Positions 1 through 13,450 of a stretch of 64,000 nucleotides of DNA are shown piece after piece. The notes under the pieces are model-generated. The model had not been told where the DNA came from. It ran no database searches and saw only the letters and a program-made list of their open reading frames with translations. Numbering within the stretch: position 1 is the stretch's first letter; every line of letters begins with the position of its first letter. A program made the position numbers and the translations under genes. Source of the DNA: Hyalella azteca (taxonomy: Eukaryota; Arthropoda; Malacostraca; Amphipoda; Hyalellidae); contig NW_025942175.1 of the NCBI RefSeq assembly GCF_000764305.2, forward strand, positions 126,147-190,146, given 5' to 3'.

Positions 1-3000
1 ATGTTGTGCCTTGAATGCAAAACCATTTTTAATATTACATTATTAGGATATGTCCTCTAGAAATTGGTTTCATCAAGCAATGTTTTATTGAATTCCTTCA
101 GAAAGTGTTTCTCATCGCTTTACTTCAGATTTATTTCTTTACAAAAATTTAAAAAAATTGGAGTTATTTTAATTAACAAATTGAAAAATCAATTATTTGT
201 TGGCTAATTGAAAAACAAGGGCTTTAAAAGTAAAAATAATTTTGTAATATCCGCTAAAGAGCTGTCTGCTGGTCTCCTGTATTTCAATTTAAGTATTTAA
301 TAAAAATCATGATAAATGAATTCTCCGATTTCACATTAAAAATAATGCATAAGGAGCTATAAATGGACCTAAAATAACTATCGAAATTAGATCGAAATAT
401 ATCTTGCCATAGATGAAGCAATCTAATTATGAGTTTGTTGGCAAGGTTGCCGTCGATGATCTTAGCCCAGATGAAGATAGAAGACCAAGTCTGAATGCCA
501 TGATTCATTAGCCCGCAGGGATGGTGCTTCTCTCCCTCACTGGGAGGGGGGCTGAAGCTCCCAGATTGAACTGAGCAGGCTATGCTACGTCTACGCTCGC
601 ACTAATTTAAACTATTAAACTAAACCAAACTATCTGTTCTTCACATGCTCATTGAGTGCTGTGAAAATAAAATAATTTTCCGTTCAATTTTGCTTCTTTT
701 ATTCAATGCAAATGATCAATTATGGAGAAATTTTCCATGAGAGTTTCAATTAAGTTGTTCTCAAATAGAATGATATCTTATTTAATTCTTATGTTGGCGA
801 ATTTATAAGTAAAATTTTTTTTGTAATATCCAACTAATGTTTCTAATTTCTTTGTATAGCCAATTTCGTTTCCACAATTTTCTATCTTCTGTTATCAATA
901 AGCAAATAATTTTTGAATTGAATTTTTTATGGTAATTGTGATTATATTTGCAAGCAATCACATAGTGGAAATTGATGGCGTATTCTCTTTGCGAGAATAG
1001 ATAGAAATTTCAAGAAACTAGATTCCTACCAATCATACCAAGCAAACCCCAGACTAGCAAGAACCCGAGTCTGACAATTGAAGTCCAGGAAGGCTTAGAG
1101 GTGTCAGGGTGAAAATCACGCATGTAAATTCGACTAGGAATTTTTGCCGCGCAACTCGCAGCCTGAATGCAAATGTAGCCAAATGTGACCGATCGTCGCG
1201 GCGCGTGTAAAAATACCCACGAGGACGAACGTGCTGCCATGCTTCGTGAGGGCAACGGTCACCGTTTACTCAGCATGAAGCTTGAGGCAGAATTTAAGGT
1301 ATTCTGTCGTCTCATAACTCTAAAGAATTCAGGGGATCTATTTATTGCGATGTATAAGATTGTACGGCGTTGGAATAGAAGCTGGAATTGTCATTGACAA
1401 AATGAGAGTTATTTCCTAATTTGTATTTGATGCATGTAATGAAATAATTTCAACAATCTAACGGAATTTTTATATGATAATAAAAATCAATAGAAGTCAA
1501 ACAATGTCTTTCTCGCTTTAACCGCGACAATTTACTGCAACGAGCTTCTATAAATCTGCGTTACCAAGTTCCTTACATAAATTAGTTGAAAATATATTCA
1601 TGAAAGAGCTCAAAAATCAAACATGAATCCCAGTGTTAAAAATGAGTGTAAGTAAAATTGAAAAATTTGTTTGGAAAGTATGAATTAATTGTTCTGGTCT
1701 TCAATATGTCCCAACTGTTAAAAACTGACGCCTGACAAAAAATTCGAACATACCGAAATGAAATACGAAATATTTAATGAATATACTGCTGAGGTACTTC
1801 TGAAAATTTAATACTCTATTTTTAGTGTAGGAGCATTTCTTTCAAATAGAAAAAAAATCGTTTCTACCGCGTGCATCGTGTTGAAGCACTCAACATTTCC
1901 TGAAATCGTTTCTCAAATTACTGGAATTGAAAGCTTTTGATCAGGTCAGAAGCACGCACCAATTCACAGTTGTAAGTATGTAACGATTAATGCAAGCGAT
2001 TATAATCCATCAGATAACGTGTATTTGTTATACTATGATCGTAGTATCACTGGTCGGACTTTTTTAATTATTACAGAATCTTCATCCCACTATTTTTAAT
2101 GCAAATTTAGAAACAATTATCGTCGACATTCGATTATAAATGACCATTTTGAAATTTACATTTTTTAATTTTTGTTATAAAAAATGATCTCTTACTTAAC
2201 GAAGTCATACAGGAGCATAAGGTTAAATTGCCTGCATTTAATTGAGCCAGTCACTTTCTTAACTACCGCCACTACTTCAAGAATTAGGGCCATTACCGTT
2301 GAAACAATCTACGGCGATTGCTCAAAGGCAAGCTCAGAGTTGCACAATGGCCATTGCAGTTCATTTAGCGCCGTATTATTTGCTCCACAAAATCGCAGCG
2401 AGCGTTTTAGCTCCAATGAAGTACCCCTTACGAGTCCGCTTACAGAATTTTGCCTGTTATGAATATCATAAAACTGCGCAACTGCTGAATGTTTTACTCC
2501 TAATGCCAACAGTTTGAGCTCATTTACGGAGCAAAGTAATGTCCTGCCTGATTGCAATATGCATTATGTTTCTTTTTCCGAGAGAGTGGAAGTGGTCTCA
2601 GAAGTATATTTACTTCTCAGAAAGTCTGTAAAATTCTTAGCTATCGCTCCATTGCAGTCATGTTGGCCGGGGGGGGGGCGTGTGGGGCGTTTGGGTAATC
2701 TATTGGATGATAATGAAATGCAACGGGGGCGACGACATAATTACGATACGTCCTAAAACCCATTTAGGTTCTTTGATGTGCCCTTAGATCGATTATTTCG
2801 ATCAGCAAACACAGCTGATGAAAACTTAATTTTACGACTCATGAACTGAACGAAGCTGACGATTGAGAAAACTTTATGATATATAGATGCTACAATTTTT
2901 GGACATTTGAAACATGGCAATGGAATAATTTCATTTGCACGTGAACGAACAAAATTTATACCAATCTCGCATGAGCAATCAAATCGAGAAAACTAATTTC

Positions 3001-6000
3001 TCTCAATGATTGATTTGTCTATTCTATCAATTAAATAAAATCAATTCTATCAATTAAATAACTGATATCACAAACAACGTAATAGTTCCTATCTCATGGA
3101 GGAGAACAAACTCGTTATACACTTTCAAAATAATTGAAGTTATTAAGGTTTAAATGTTTGCCTCGATGATGGATCATATTTGAGTAAGATGGCACTCAGC
3201 CCTGATCACCTCGCTTGTTTGGAAGATCGTTCCCTTTCTCTTTGGTGCCCAAGTGTTTATCTTAGACTCAGCCTAATTGATTGGGGGAAGAGGCAGCTGA
3301 TCAGTTGATATTCCTCTTCAATAAGCTTGTTCGATTGAGGTAAACATCCTCATTTAATAACTCATGTGACTAGGAACTTTTGTGTCAATTTGTCCTAATC
3401 AGAGCATTAATGGGTCGGATGATTAAAATTATGATTTGATCCTAGAATATCCATGTAAAATCAGAGTGAAATCTCTTTAGTGACATTAAAATATTCAGTT
3501 TATTATGTCATCCGTTTGAATGAGAGAAATTATTTGAGAGCATATTTTTCAGTTTATATCCTATTATATTATTCATGGAAAAAGTGTTCGTAAACTCAAT
3601 TTTGCATGTGTTCGTAAACTCAATTTTTTATTCAACTTCCACACTGTGTGCTATAAACAGATTTCTTGAAAGTGTACCAAAAGAAACTGAAATTACTCAT
3701 CCAGATAATTACCATCTAAACAAACTTGGATGGGTTAAATATTCTCACGATCTCTTAATTCATTTAAATTCTGAATTCACCACTTGATTAAATTCGGAAA
3801 AAACTCACTGATTGAATTTCATCCCTGTTTGAAAATACTGTTTCGCTTGAATTATTGGTCCATGTGTGCAAATTGCATTTAGTCGGCATTGTTATAGCTC
3901 TCTTGTCTAACGTAGAGGACAAAATGATCATCTTTATTTTGAAATTTCACGGAAAAACTAATCTTAGTATTAGGCAAATTTTTATCTCACACTTGACAGT
4001 GATGTGTGAAGAGTGCATCTGTTCAGGATGAGAAACCAAATAATCATCCTTCTCTCATTGCACAGAATATTCGTGGGTGCAGTTTCATACTAAAAAAATA
4101 AAGTCACGTGAGAAATTTTGAAATTAAAATGTTTCCAAGTCTTATTTGCACAGTGGACAGTTCTCTTCTCAGTGGATCACGATCATTAACAGAAAATGTA
4201 GAGAAAATGTTCAACCCTAATCTAAAATAGCATAAAATGTTTATCCCTAATCTTCACTACAATTTAGAAGTCTGCTTCCCAGTCTTCCTCCGGAATACTC
4301 AGTGAGATTGAAACGCAGATTTATTTATGTTCGCTGCTCTGTGAGTTCAGTGAAGCGCGCATATAGAGAGCGTCTGGTGTTTACAGCTCCGTTCCTCAAG
4401 ATACCAGGGAAGGTTTCGATTGAGACGTACTGGCAGGGTTCGGTAATCCTTTGCAAATGATCCCAAAATCTTCTGGATGTTCGTATTTCTGGTCACGGTA
4501 GAGAATTCTATTTATACTGAGCTCTACCATAGTTTCCCCAAAGTGTTGTGTAAAACTCAAGACTGTCTTCACTTGCTTTTGTTCGCCTTCTCATTTTTTT
4601 CTGAATTCTTAGGTCATTTATATGAATTTTAATTTCTTAATTTGCAGTCTCCATAAGCATTACTACTTACATTATACAGAGATGTAAACCACTTGTCATG
4701 TAGTGTAATTAATTAAATATCAGGTGTATAATCCGTAGAGTATTCTCCAAAGAGTCTTGGCTAAATAGTTTTTTAGAGTTAGGTTTTCATAGATTTGATG
4801 ACATTTTACCAGAAAAGAGTTACCATTGAGTCGCCTGCATGAACGTGAGTTAAATTTGGGAGCTTAGTAAAGCCTCGAAGTTCATTGAAGTGATCATTCT
4901 ATCTTCCAAACTAAAAATCATGCACCATTTTACGAGTTTATAAGCGATGAAGGTGCTAATCATAATTCTATGGTAATTTTCCTGGGTAGATACAGTGAAT
5001 TTAATGGACATTTTTTCCGCTCTTAAAAGTCCTGTTGAATTTGATACAAGAATTCGTTCTCCAAATACCGAATTTATTTGTGTTAGTTTTTTATTGAACT
5101 TCTGTTTCAAAAATATCGAAAAAATTATATGAAGCTTAAATTTGGAATGACGTCTTGTCATTATTCCTATCATTATTCACTTGATAATCGTACCACGGGA
5201 AATTAGTATTCACCGAAATACTCCATTTTATTTAATTACTAACAACTCTTAAGAACTACAAAGTACTTTACAAAATCACGAAACCGACGGACGACTAGAG
5301 TATCTATACACCTTAGGATATCGAACCTCTCACTCTAATTGCTAGGCATTGACTTCGAGCTGAAAAACTAAACCGTCTCTTCAATAGACTCTTTACGTTC
5401 AAGCAAATGAAATGTATAATGACTGGGCAATCTCAAAAAGGGTTCTAAGATACTTTTACCTTCTTTGTTAAGAGGCCTGGAGGAATTCGAGTGTCATTTG
5501 TATTCGTTTGGGCATTGAACGTCAGCAATCAATGAATTGTGGTCAACATTTTTCAATCGTGATCAGTTCATTCATTTTATACTCGCAACGCTTTCATTAG
5601 TTCAATGCTATTAACGTCTATTGGTATTTCCAAAGTTTATCACCCTCTAAGATTGTTTAAAATAACCGTAACAAACATCGATGAAACTTTGACGATAGTT
5701 AATAGAATAGTTCGTAAAATAAACTGCTTGGGAATTTTTGATGATAGAATTTAAAAATTAATTCTATCGAAGACACAAATATTACCGCATTTATGTTTAC
5801 ACGGGAAGCATAAACTTACAATTCATAAAACTAAAATCTAAAAAACTTTAGCCAATAAATATTACGTATATTATTTCATAAAAACTATAAAACATGCAAT
5901 TTCCTCCTGTATTCGATGTGAATGCTTTTAAACCTGCATAAATTGTTTAAAAGTAGTTGATAGATTGAACTTAATGAATAAATAGAAAGAAGACATAATA

Positions 6001-6963
6001 AGGAATACACTCTAATTATCATTAAAAATTCTCAATTAATATGAAAAGATTTTGTCATAAATTAAAATTAGAAATTTAAATGAAACTCGAATTATTTGGC
6101 ATGAGAGTAAATTCAACGAAATATAACTAGTTCTGATGCTGATTGAGTTAAAAGTTCCCACCAACAATAGCTCAATAATGATACTGTTAAATAATTAGTT
6201 AGATAATAATAATAGCTGATACGGAAATAATATCTGAATATGGAATAATACCTGAATATGGAATAATAATCGATTTGATAATCTGAATATCTAATAATAT
6301 CGGATAATATAGCTAGTAATACATGAAACGTGAAACTGATATAATTTGTGTTCTGAAGATAATGTTCATTACGCTGAATATCTTAAGAGAACCAGGGGCT
6401 TCACTAAATTTCCTATAACAATATAACAATAACAATAAACAATATTCCTATTTTGTGTTCATTTCAGCATTTTACATATCCTGTTTTTTTTGAAAGGTGT
6501 GCCATTATTTGCATTAATGCATTTATTAAGAATAATTGAAATAGACTATATAAGTTTAATATTCGATAGCTGGCTACGGAACAAAAATTGTAAAGCGTTT
6601 GGTTCCGTACCGCGTGGCTATTATACTCTAAAAATGGATGGGTTATTTTTTCCAAATAGTGATTCAACTTCTTCCCGTAGCACTGATACGCCAGTTTGCC
6701 GAGCATAACTGGGCTAAGATTGCTTCCGCAATGGAAAGAAGTTCGTCGCAATTTGGACAAAGTCTAACAAAATTTTCTGAGTACATATTCCCAACAGGAA
6801 GATGCGGCACTAGATTAAATTCAACAGTCAATAAATCACGTACGTTTTGCCGAACTGCTGCGATCTATTTAAATTCTTCGTCGAATAGGCTGAGATTTTA
6901 ATTATAAAAACAAATGGTTAAATAATTCACGAGAGTATTGTTAAATTAAATGGTTCAATTATT

Positions 6964-7003
6964 CAATAATAATAATAATAATAATGATAATAATAATAAT
7001 AAA
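6964..7003. repeat. (AAT)n microsatellite
   Basis: About 13 AAT units with one GAT interruption. Confidence 0.95.
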
Positions 7004-7583
7004 TTGGTTGATCATCATGCATGTGATGGCTGGCTTGAAAATTATGTTAATTGAGATATGATGTGAATTGATATGTTCAAGTTACGTGCCGTAAAGATTT
7101 CACGAACGATCGACATCTGGACCCGTGCTTTCATAGACGAATTTGAAGCGTATCGTTGAAAAAGTCAAGTTTAGATTAATTAATTTACGACAATTATTAT
7201 TTTGAGCCGTTAAAACAAGAATAATTAGCATTCAATTAATTATCGATTGAAACATTTATCCAGACAGTTATGGTACCATTCAGTTTTTTAATTATATTGT
7301 AGTTCCTCTTTTCTTCCATTCAATCGTGTCATAATAGGTCGAATTTCCTGCACGTGATATGCACTTCTAAAAGTATTACCTTATTTTTCTTTGACACATT
7401 TCGATATATGTTCAGTGTTGAATAAAAGATTATGCCAATACTAATTTTCTAAAGCTTTTTTCATGTTAAATTGAAGAAATCAACACTTAATTATTTAAAA
7501 TTTGTGTGCTACCTGCGTCATCAAATTTCAAATTAGTTGAAACAATGAGATTACATTCCAATCAAGTAATTGTACCAATTTTT

Positions 7584-7589
7584 TTTATT
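7584..7589 (-). promoter_or_regulatory. Candidate poly(A) signal AATAAA
   Basis: The minus-strand hexamer AATAAA lies about 95 nt past the TAA of the terminal exon, a plausible 3' UTR distance. AT-rich DNA makes chance matches common, so this is only a candidate. Confidence 0.3.
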
Positions 7590-7683
7590 TAATAATAATT
7601 AATTAACACTTAATGAGATAATCAAGAAAAAGGTGAGATATTACCATGCTTAACGCAGTAGTACAATTAGAGATAAGATTTTT

Positions 7684-7780
7684 TTATTTTACGTCGAAAT
7701 TTTCAGCCTTGGAAGCTCTCCGTTGACGATTAAATTCAGAAGACTGCTGACCGCTGCTCGTTGATGGGCCAGGCGTGCCA
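7684..7780 (-). CDS. Terminal coding exon, probable last exon of the Kekkon-like gene
   Basis: After a good acceptor (tttatattttcag, ending at 7781), this 97-nt segment has one base completing the His codon begun in the exon at 10397. It then has 31 codons and a TAA at 7684-7686. The joined sequence reads SAKKDHGTPGPSTSSGQQSS and ends RQRRASKAENFDVK. The tail is polar, basic (RQRRAS) and Ser/Thr-rich. I see no class I PDZ-binding C-terminus. The phase agreement with the preceding donor, the good acceptor and the Ser/Pro/Gln-rich composition in an AT-rich background all support a real exon. A minus-strand AATAAA lies about 95 nt beyond the stop. Confidence 0.72.
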
Positions 7781-8098
7781 CTGAAAATATAAAGGAGATG
7801 ATTGTATTATTTCGTGCATTTATTTCAAATCCAAATATAACAATCTTATTGAAAAACATATTACTCAAAATTAATTTAGATGCTGGAAAAAATGCTTAAT
7901 GAAAATTTTTTGTTGAAAGTCTGATCAACTTCAATTGTTTTCCATAAAAGTTTTCGTTTAGAGTTGTGCAATAATTTGTGGCTAGGTCAAATCATTAGAA
8001 ACAACTATGAACAAAAATAAGACTTACTCTGAAAAGTGAACGGACCAAAGATTACCTAAATTTATTTAAACATTCAATCTTTGTATTTTTGATGTATT

Positions 8099-8250
8099 TT
8101 TAGCGCTTTTTCTCATTTATGGGAAAAATGCACTATTGTGCTCCCCATATCCGTCTGTCTGTCTGTCCATCCGTCCGTGACATAAAGTTTTCGTCGACGA
8201 GAAAATGCGCTCTATGTCACTCACTGCAGTGAGTACTGAGTTATATTTTT
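8099..8250 (-). repeat. Palindrome-bearing foldback element, copy 1
   Basis: Shares its whole layout with the copies at 21418, 30424 and 35855. Inward-facing AGCGC-TTTTCTC and GAGAAAATGCGC arms flank a GTCTGTCC/GTCCGTCC tract and TTTTCGTCGACGAGAAAA. Next to it is the 16-bp palindrome ACTCACTGCAGTGAGT (8219-8234). It is non-coding and opposite in orientation to copy 2. Confidence 0.85.
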
Positions 8251-9424
8251 TACGCTTACGTTTTTTAAAGCATTTAAAGTATTTTTGACGACGTAAAGTA
8301 AGCATTTAAAGTAAAAAGTAAAGTATTTTTGAGTATTTTTGACATAATTGTATATCTGACGTCGTTTCTACGTCGTCGTTTCAGTTCCTATAACTTAGCC
8401 GCAAATGTATTTCTTGTCCTTAGTCATTTTTATCCGTTCACAAGCTTTTTCGCCCGCCATCAAACTTATGTGTAACGTGCCCTCGAAGTTCGTTTGAACC
8501 AGACACCACGACAATCGCTTCGTAGAGTAATAATAATAATAATAAATACACAAGAGTAAGTTGTCGCAAGTATTTTTCTTCCCTGTAAAGTTTTCTTCCA
8601 ATGCGGGAACTTTTTTTTAATTCAAGAAGCATTGTTAAAGTTAACTTAGAACGGATCAATCGTAAGTTAGGGAAGCCGGTTTTGACTTGAGCTGAACTTT
8701 GTTTATCCACTGTCGCGCGCTTTATGAGAAAAAAGTCACTTGCTAGCCGGATCAGCTCAATTGTTCTCTAGCTTCTTCAGGCAATGCAGCAATTTTTTCG
8801 CTAAAAGCTATGTAGGGGCTTCATTTAACTGAAGGCAGCTTATAGATACATTATACGGAATCACTATGAACCGCCATATTTGACTATCAATGAAAACAAA
8901 TGCACTATCATTTATTTTCAGCACATTGCACTATCAATGTGCAAAATGTGTTCTCTGGTGTGGCATCATTTGCTCGTAACCTACAGAATTCTAGCTGATT
9001 GGTTGCAGTCAAGTAAAAAATCTGTTATTACTAGTACTCATATATTTAGTTTTCTTATATTGAAAATTAACCTAATTGTTAAAAGCAAAGACAATGTTAA
9101 GAAAATCTACCATACCTACGTTGAAATGAAATTCAATGAAACAATGGATAGCTTAATTGCCAAATTTTTTTCATTTCAAATAGTAGTTTAATTTGCGATT
9201 TAAGAAAGCTAATGATATAGGTACCAATTAGAATAGATTAACGCAATGTTTTTCTCAACTTATTGCAACTAAACGGATATAATAGCGCATGTCAACTTAT
9301 CAAGATAATGTAAGTATTGCTCTATAAATGTGTTTAAGTTTTGCCGCTAGTTATGCAATCATTGGAACTTTCCAGGAAAGTTCCGGCTTTTGGACAGACG
9401 ATGACGATGCTCATGGAATGACCG

Positions 9425-9453
9425 AAATAAATAAATAAATAAATAAATAATAA
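9425..9453. repeat. (AAAT)n microsatellite
   Basis: Seven AAAT units, the last one imperfect. Confidence 0.9.
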
Positions 9454-10396
9454 ATGTTGGCCTACATTTCCGGTAGAAATGAACAAACGCAGGGTAGTTT
9501 TAACTTGAATCTAATTTGATATTTTGTCTTTCCAGTGAAAAATTATTAATTCAAATTCTTTGATTTATCAATGTATTGTTTACCATTTATAAATTTGACC
9601 TATTAACATGGACACGCAGAGAATTAGTTAATTAAAAAAAGTATGGCTATGAATGTCCACTTGAATTCAGTGTCAATTACAATACAACGTGAAAGATTTT
9701 TTAATTTCTTCATTTCAATTTCTTCACATATGATACCTTTTCTTTCGTTTGTATTTCTTCCTCCCGAGGTAGAAATTGAATATGGATTATATGCATCGAA
9801 ATAGTATTTAATTAAATGTTATTTGTTAACGAATGCATTAATAGGATTGGAGAGCATAGCTTTTTCAATCTGTGGAATTCGGCCATTTTTAATTCTGAAT
9901 CATTTCACGATTCATCTAAAGAGGTATTTTTGTATTGAACTTTTAAAGTTAAAGTAATTCTGAATGTTCTGCAATTCATGGTCTTTTTATAAGAACGTCA
10001 GTCGCGAGTTATCTCTGCATTATTTAAAAAAGTATCATATATTATCTTTGTTCATTCACGCGTTATTATTACTATGGCGGTGCTTGAGGAATAAGTTGCC
10101 TCAATAATTAATGATCTATTTTTTTCATTAATCCTTTCGTATTAGAATAAATTACAGAAATAGTTTTTTCTCATTTTTATCACTGGCAAAAACATTCTTT
10201 AGGATAATGAATGCTTAATAACATATCCACCAAAAACTAAATGAGTTTATATGGGCTGAAAAATGGGAAGACCGCAATAGTTTAATTATTCATAGTCACA
10301 TTAAAAAAGGACTTCTTACTAAGTATTGCTATAGATTGTATCGAACAGACGGCGATAAACTTAACCTGATGTTAAAGTCAAATAGTATTTACTTAC

Positions 10397-10846
10397 TGAT
10401 CTTTCTTGGCAGATCCAGGAGCTGGCACTTTCTCCTTCTTACGCATGTTGTCGCAAGATTCCTTCATTTTGTACAGCTGCTCCTGCAGATTCCTGTACTC
10501 CTGTAGGAATCTGTCGAGTTGCTGAGCGTGATATTCGTACTGACGCGCCTGAGTCTTTGGAGTTACGTTGCCTTCGTTGTGAAGATCTTGTCGTAAAGTC
10601 TCTCCAGGTCGTAACTTTGCCAACTCTTCCTTCCGGGCTCTCAGTTTCTGTATCTCTTGGATGAGTTTCGACTGATCTGATGATGGCTGCTCGAAACTTT
10701 CAAGTAATTCTTCCCTTGAGAGTCTTTGCTTGGAATTGGGAGGGTCGCTCAAAATGAGACGCTTGGATGAAGAGCTCCGACTGGGATCACTCAGGTCAAA
10801 AATGGACTCGTCCACCAACATGTCATCGTCCAGGAAATCGTGGCCC
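10397..10846 (-). CDS. Coiled-coil exon, probable third coding exon of the Kekkon-like gene
   Basis: This 450-nt exon starts after the acceptor ttattttgtttcag and ends at the donor GATCA|GTAAGT. A read-through ORF seems to stop just after KKDQ, but that TAA is part of the GTAAGT donor. It encodes GHDFLDDDMLVDESIFDLSD, an acidic stretch, then a Ser-rich segment. A charged helix follows (SREELLESFEQ to LRPGETLRQDL, about residues 691-736 of the joined protein), then a second one (TPKTQARQYEYHAQQL to MRKKEK, about 744-786). The heptad-like spacing of Leu, Ile and Tyr suggests a coiled coil. It is phase 2 at both ends, so it joins the exons at 17787 and 7780 without a frame change. The Met at 10821 inside it is unlikely to be a start, because the open frame runs back to the acceptor. 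I recognise no named family; a cytoplasmic partner-binding role is inference. Confidence 0.82.
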
Positions 10847-11399
10847 CTGAAACAAAATAAACCACTTTCTACTTAAAAAATTACTCGCCGTTATTCATGA
10901 TGAATGAATTAAATGATTAAAAAAACTGTCAAATTTAATTCAATTCAGGAGACAAAAATTCTGCTCACGGAGTTATATGCTTTGAAACTCGTTTATTTGA
11001 GTAAATTAATACTCTTTGAAAATTAGAAACTCATTGAATAAATTAGATTTGGGTTTTGTATTTTTGGCTTGTTTGACCACATTGAAATATTTTACAAATT
11101 TGCATGCCTCAACATATGCATGTTATCTGAATAAATTCGGTCTCTCTCTCTCCCTGTTATAGATTTTTATCACTGTCGCTGCCTTAATGATGGAGCTAAT
11201 GAAGGATCTAAGAGCAAAAGGAAGGGAACTAATCAGATAAAATGGGAGCGAAATTGCCAATTAAAATCCAGAAAATACATAAAATAACATTTCTGATCAA
11301 GATGACAAAAATTAAATGGACGAAGAAATAATTTATCCTGCGCCTGACTGCTGGCATAATTGACTGTTTCTTAAATAAATTTTTCAATAAATACGATAT

Positions 11400-11570
11400 T
11401 TTTCTTTTTAAAAACTTGTGAAATGATAAATTCAGAGAAATTTTTTCTCTTTAAAAACTTATGAAATGATAAATTCAGGGACATTTTTTCTCTTCAAAAA
11501 CTTGTGAAATGATAAATTCAGGGACATTTTTTTTCTCTTTAAAGAACTTGTGAAATAAATTCAGGGCCAT
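11400..11570. repeat. Tandem array, about 52-bp unit, four copies
   Basis: The segment containing CTTGTGAAATGATAAATTC followed by AGGGACATTTTTTCTCTT recurs four times with small indels; the last copy lacks the ATGAT part. Confidence 0.88.
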
Positions 11571-12959
11571 TTTTCAAAATATTTTTTTTATCATGAAGTA
11601 TAACTAACGTTATTTATCGTTTAGTAGGAGAGGTCAAGGGGAAAAACATTGTTGCTGGAGACGTAATTAAACTGAAAATATGGAATCGAGTTTAAAGAAT
11701 TATCTCAACATCCATATGCTAATGGTTGTGTTATATATGGCTTTCATCATATACATGAGTGAATACTGCTAGTCTGTTTGAATGATTCTAAAAATGGACA
11801 TAGTTTAATTTCTAAATTGAAGGGATTTCGAAATTCGTTCGAAATCCTTCTATCGAAATCGATAGAAGGGAGATGTACAGCTTACAAACAAATAAAATAC
11901 TCATGTTCATTACACCTATAAAGGGAAACAAAACATGCTAAAGTTAGCGTGTAGCAGCAAGCCGCCTACAGGCGAACTCCTGAGAGACGGTCCCCATTAT
12001 TTTGATCTCATGGGAAGCTCAAGAGGCCGAAGTTTGGAGATTTTTGTCCGTAGAATAGTGCTTCGTGACTGCTGTTCTTGGGTACAGATGTTTTATACGT
12101 ATGTGTGTTTACAAATGATTTGCAAGAAACATGTTAAAATAAAGGTGCATATCTATACTCAGGCTTTTATCGTTATTGATATCGGGAAGCTTAAACTTTT
12201 CTGAACAATCGGCACAGAAGGCAATGTTTGATATTCGTGGATGTGACGAACGGAAAAAAGCTTCTGGGCACGACTCAGATTCAGATCAAAATGGTGTTAT
12301 TGTGAATTGTTTCGCAAATACAGAATTGGTCTATAAAAATCATGCTCTCATGATGTCAAATAGCCCTATAAATAATTAATAGTAAGTTGATACATTGTTA
12401 AAGTAGTCTTTATTTGTAAAACTGGTAAAAATAATTAGGCGGTGCTATAATAACGGGTCTCAATGAAGCTAGAGTAGCAATATGTACAATTTTATCTGTA
12501 CAAGTGAATGAATGTGTTCATAGACGCACATACTCGGCTCTAATAGCGGCTTAGAATTAATGTAATAATTTTAATAACTTTTAAATTTTTTCATCAATAT
12601 GTTAAAATAATCCGACATAAAAACTCATGCACTCAACAAATTGCTCGAGCTGTAGACATGTAAAAGGCGTTTATTTATTACATCAATCTCAAAACGAAAT
12701 ATCAATTTTATTCTAAAACTACCAGTAACTAAAGAGATAAATTTTATTGAATGAAATAAAGTCGTGTAAAATTGTCCTATCAATATTTGTTGACCAAGCG
12801 ATGACGTATAAAAATAGTTCCTGAAATTTGTTGCACTTTAACTCCATGCTTCATCCAAGAAACCTGGATTTCAAGGCAATGGTCTATTTTCGTCTTTAAT
12901 GGTCTCACTTCGTTAAATCAAATTTCTCTTTAAATCTAAATCTCAAACCTTTTGTTAGC

Positions 12960-13450
12960 TGGTGAAAGAATCAATTAACCCATCACAGCAGACACTGTCA
13001 CATCACAAATTAACACGGTCACAGCCCTCGATGTAACTGATCAATGGAACCGTCTCAACTGACCTATACAATTTATCCTGTCTCATTCTACGACTTTAAT
13101 ACTCGTGATAAGACCAATATGACCAATGAAAATTCTTATATTGATCCATGACACTGCTTTACTGACCCATGACCCCAGTGATCCTTCACATGGCCATAGA
13201 GATTCATGCAACGAATCTAACGGCCAACAAAATGGCTTTGGCTACTCATGAAGGCAACAATAGTATCTCTTAAGCAGGTCTAATGGGGCTATCAGTTAAT
13301 GAAGTAACTCCAGCGGCCTTTGACAGGACTCTGATATGCCATGAAACAGTAATTGTAATCACTAAATCTTCCACAAAGCTCAAGAAAAAGCTGTTGCTTC
13401 CCATGAAACTGCTCCGGTGACCCATGATAGAAGTGACTCTAGTGACCCTT
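12960..13450. repeat. Degenerate short tandem repeat rich in CCATGA
   Basis: Words such as gatccatgac, gacccatga and cccatgaaactgct recur at irregular spacings of roughly 20-50 bp. This looks like an old, decayed minisatellite. Confidence 0.4.

Larger units (their letters stand above)
1..7683. other. 3' flank of the gene, no gene recognised
   Basis: AT-rich DNA. Only short ORFs below about 110 codons occur on both strands, without domains or convincing splice context. Minor items: a G-run at 2669-2678; the near-exact doublet gtgttcgtaaactcaatttt at about 3585-3627; a doubled tctatcaattaaata at about 3018-3060; loose ctgaatatggaataat repeats at 6232-6300; and an (AAT)n microsatellite at 6964-7003. 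Confidence 0.6.
7781..10396 (-). other. Intron between the coiled-coil exon and the last exon
   Basis: 2.6 kb bounded by GTAAGT and cag. It holds one foldback element (8099-8250), an (AAT)n tract at 8527-8546 and an (AAAT)n tract at 9425-9453. I see no further coding exon; the open frame at 8880-9191 (+) lacks any recognisable feature. Confidence 0.6.

Noticed and set aside
5290..5390. Possible tRNA on the minus strand (ggttcgat)
   Set aside because: The T-stem does not pair and no acceptor or anticodon stem can be drawn.
8880..9191. 103-codon plus-strand frame in an intron
   Set aside because: Low-complexity AT-rich composition, no domain, lies between exons of the opposite strand.
10393..10396. 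TAA as the end of the coiled-coil protein
   Set aside because: It is part of GTAAGT, and the last exon at 7780 joins in phase.
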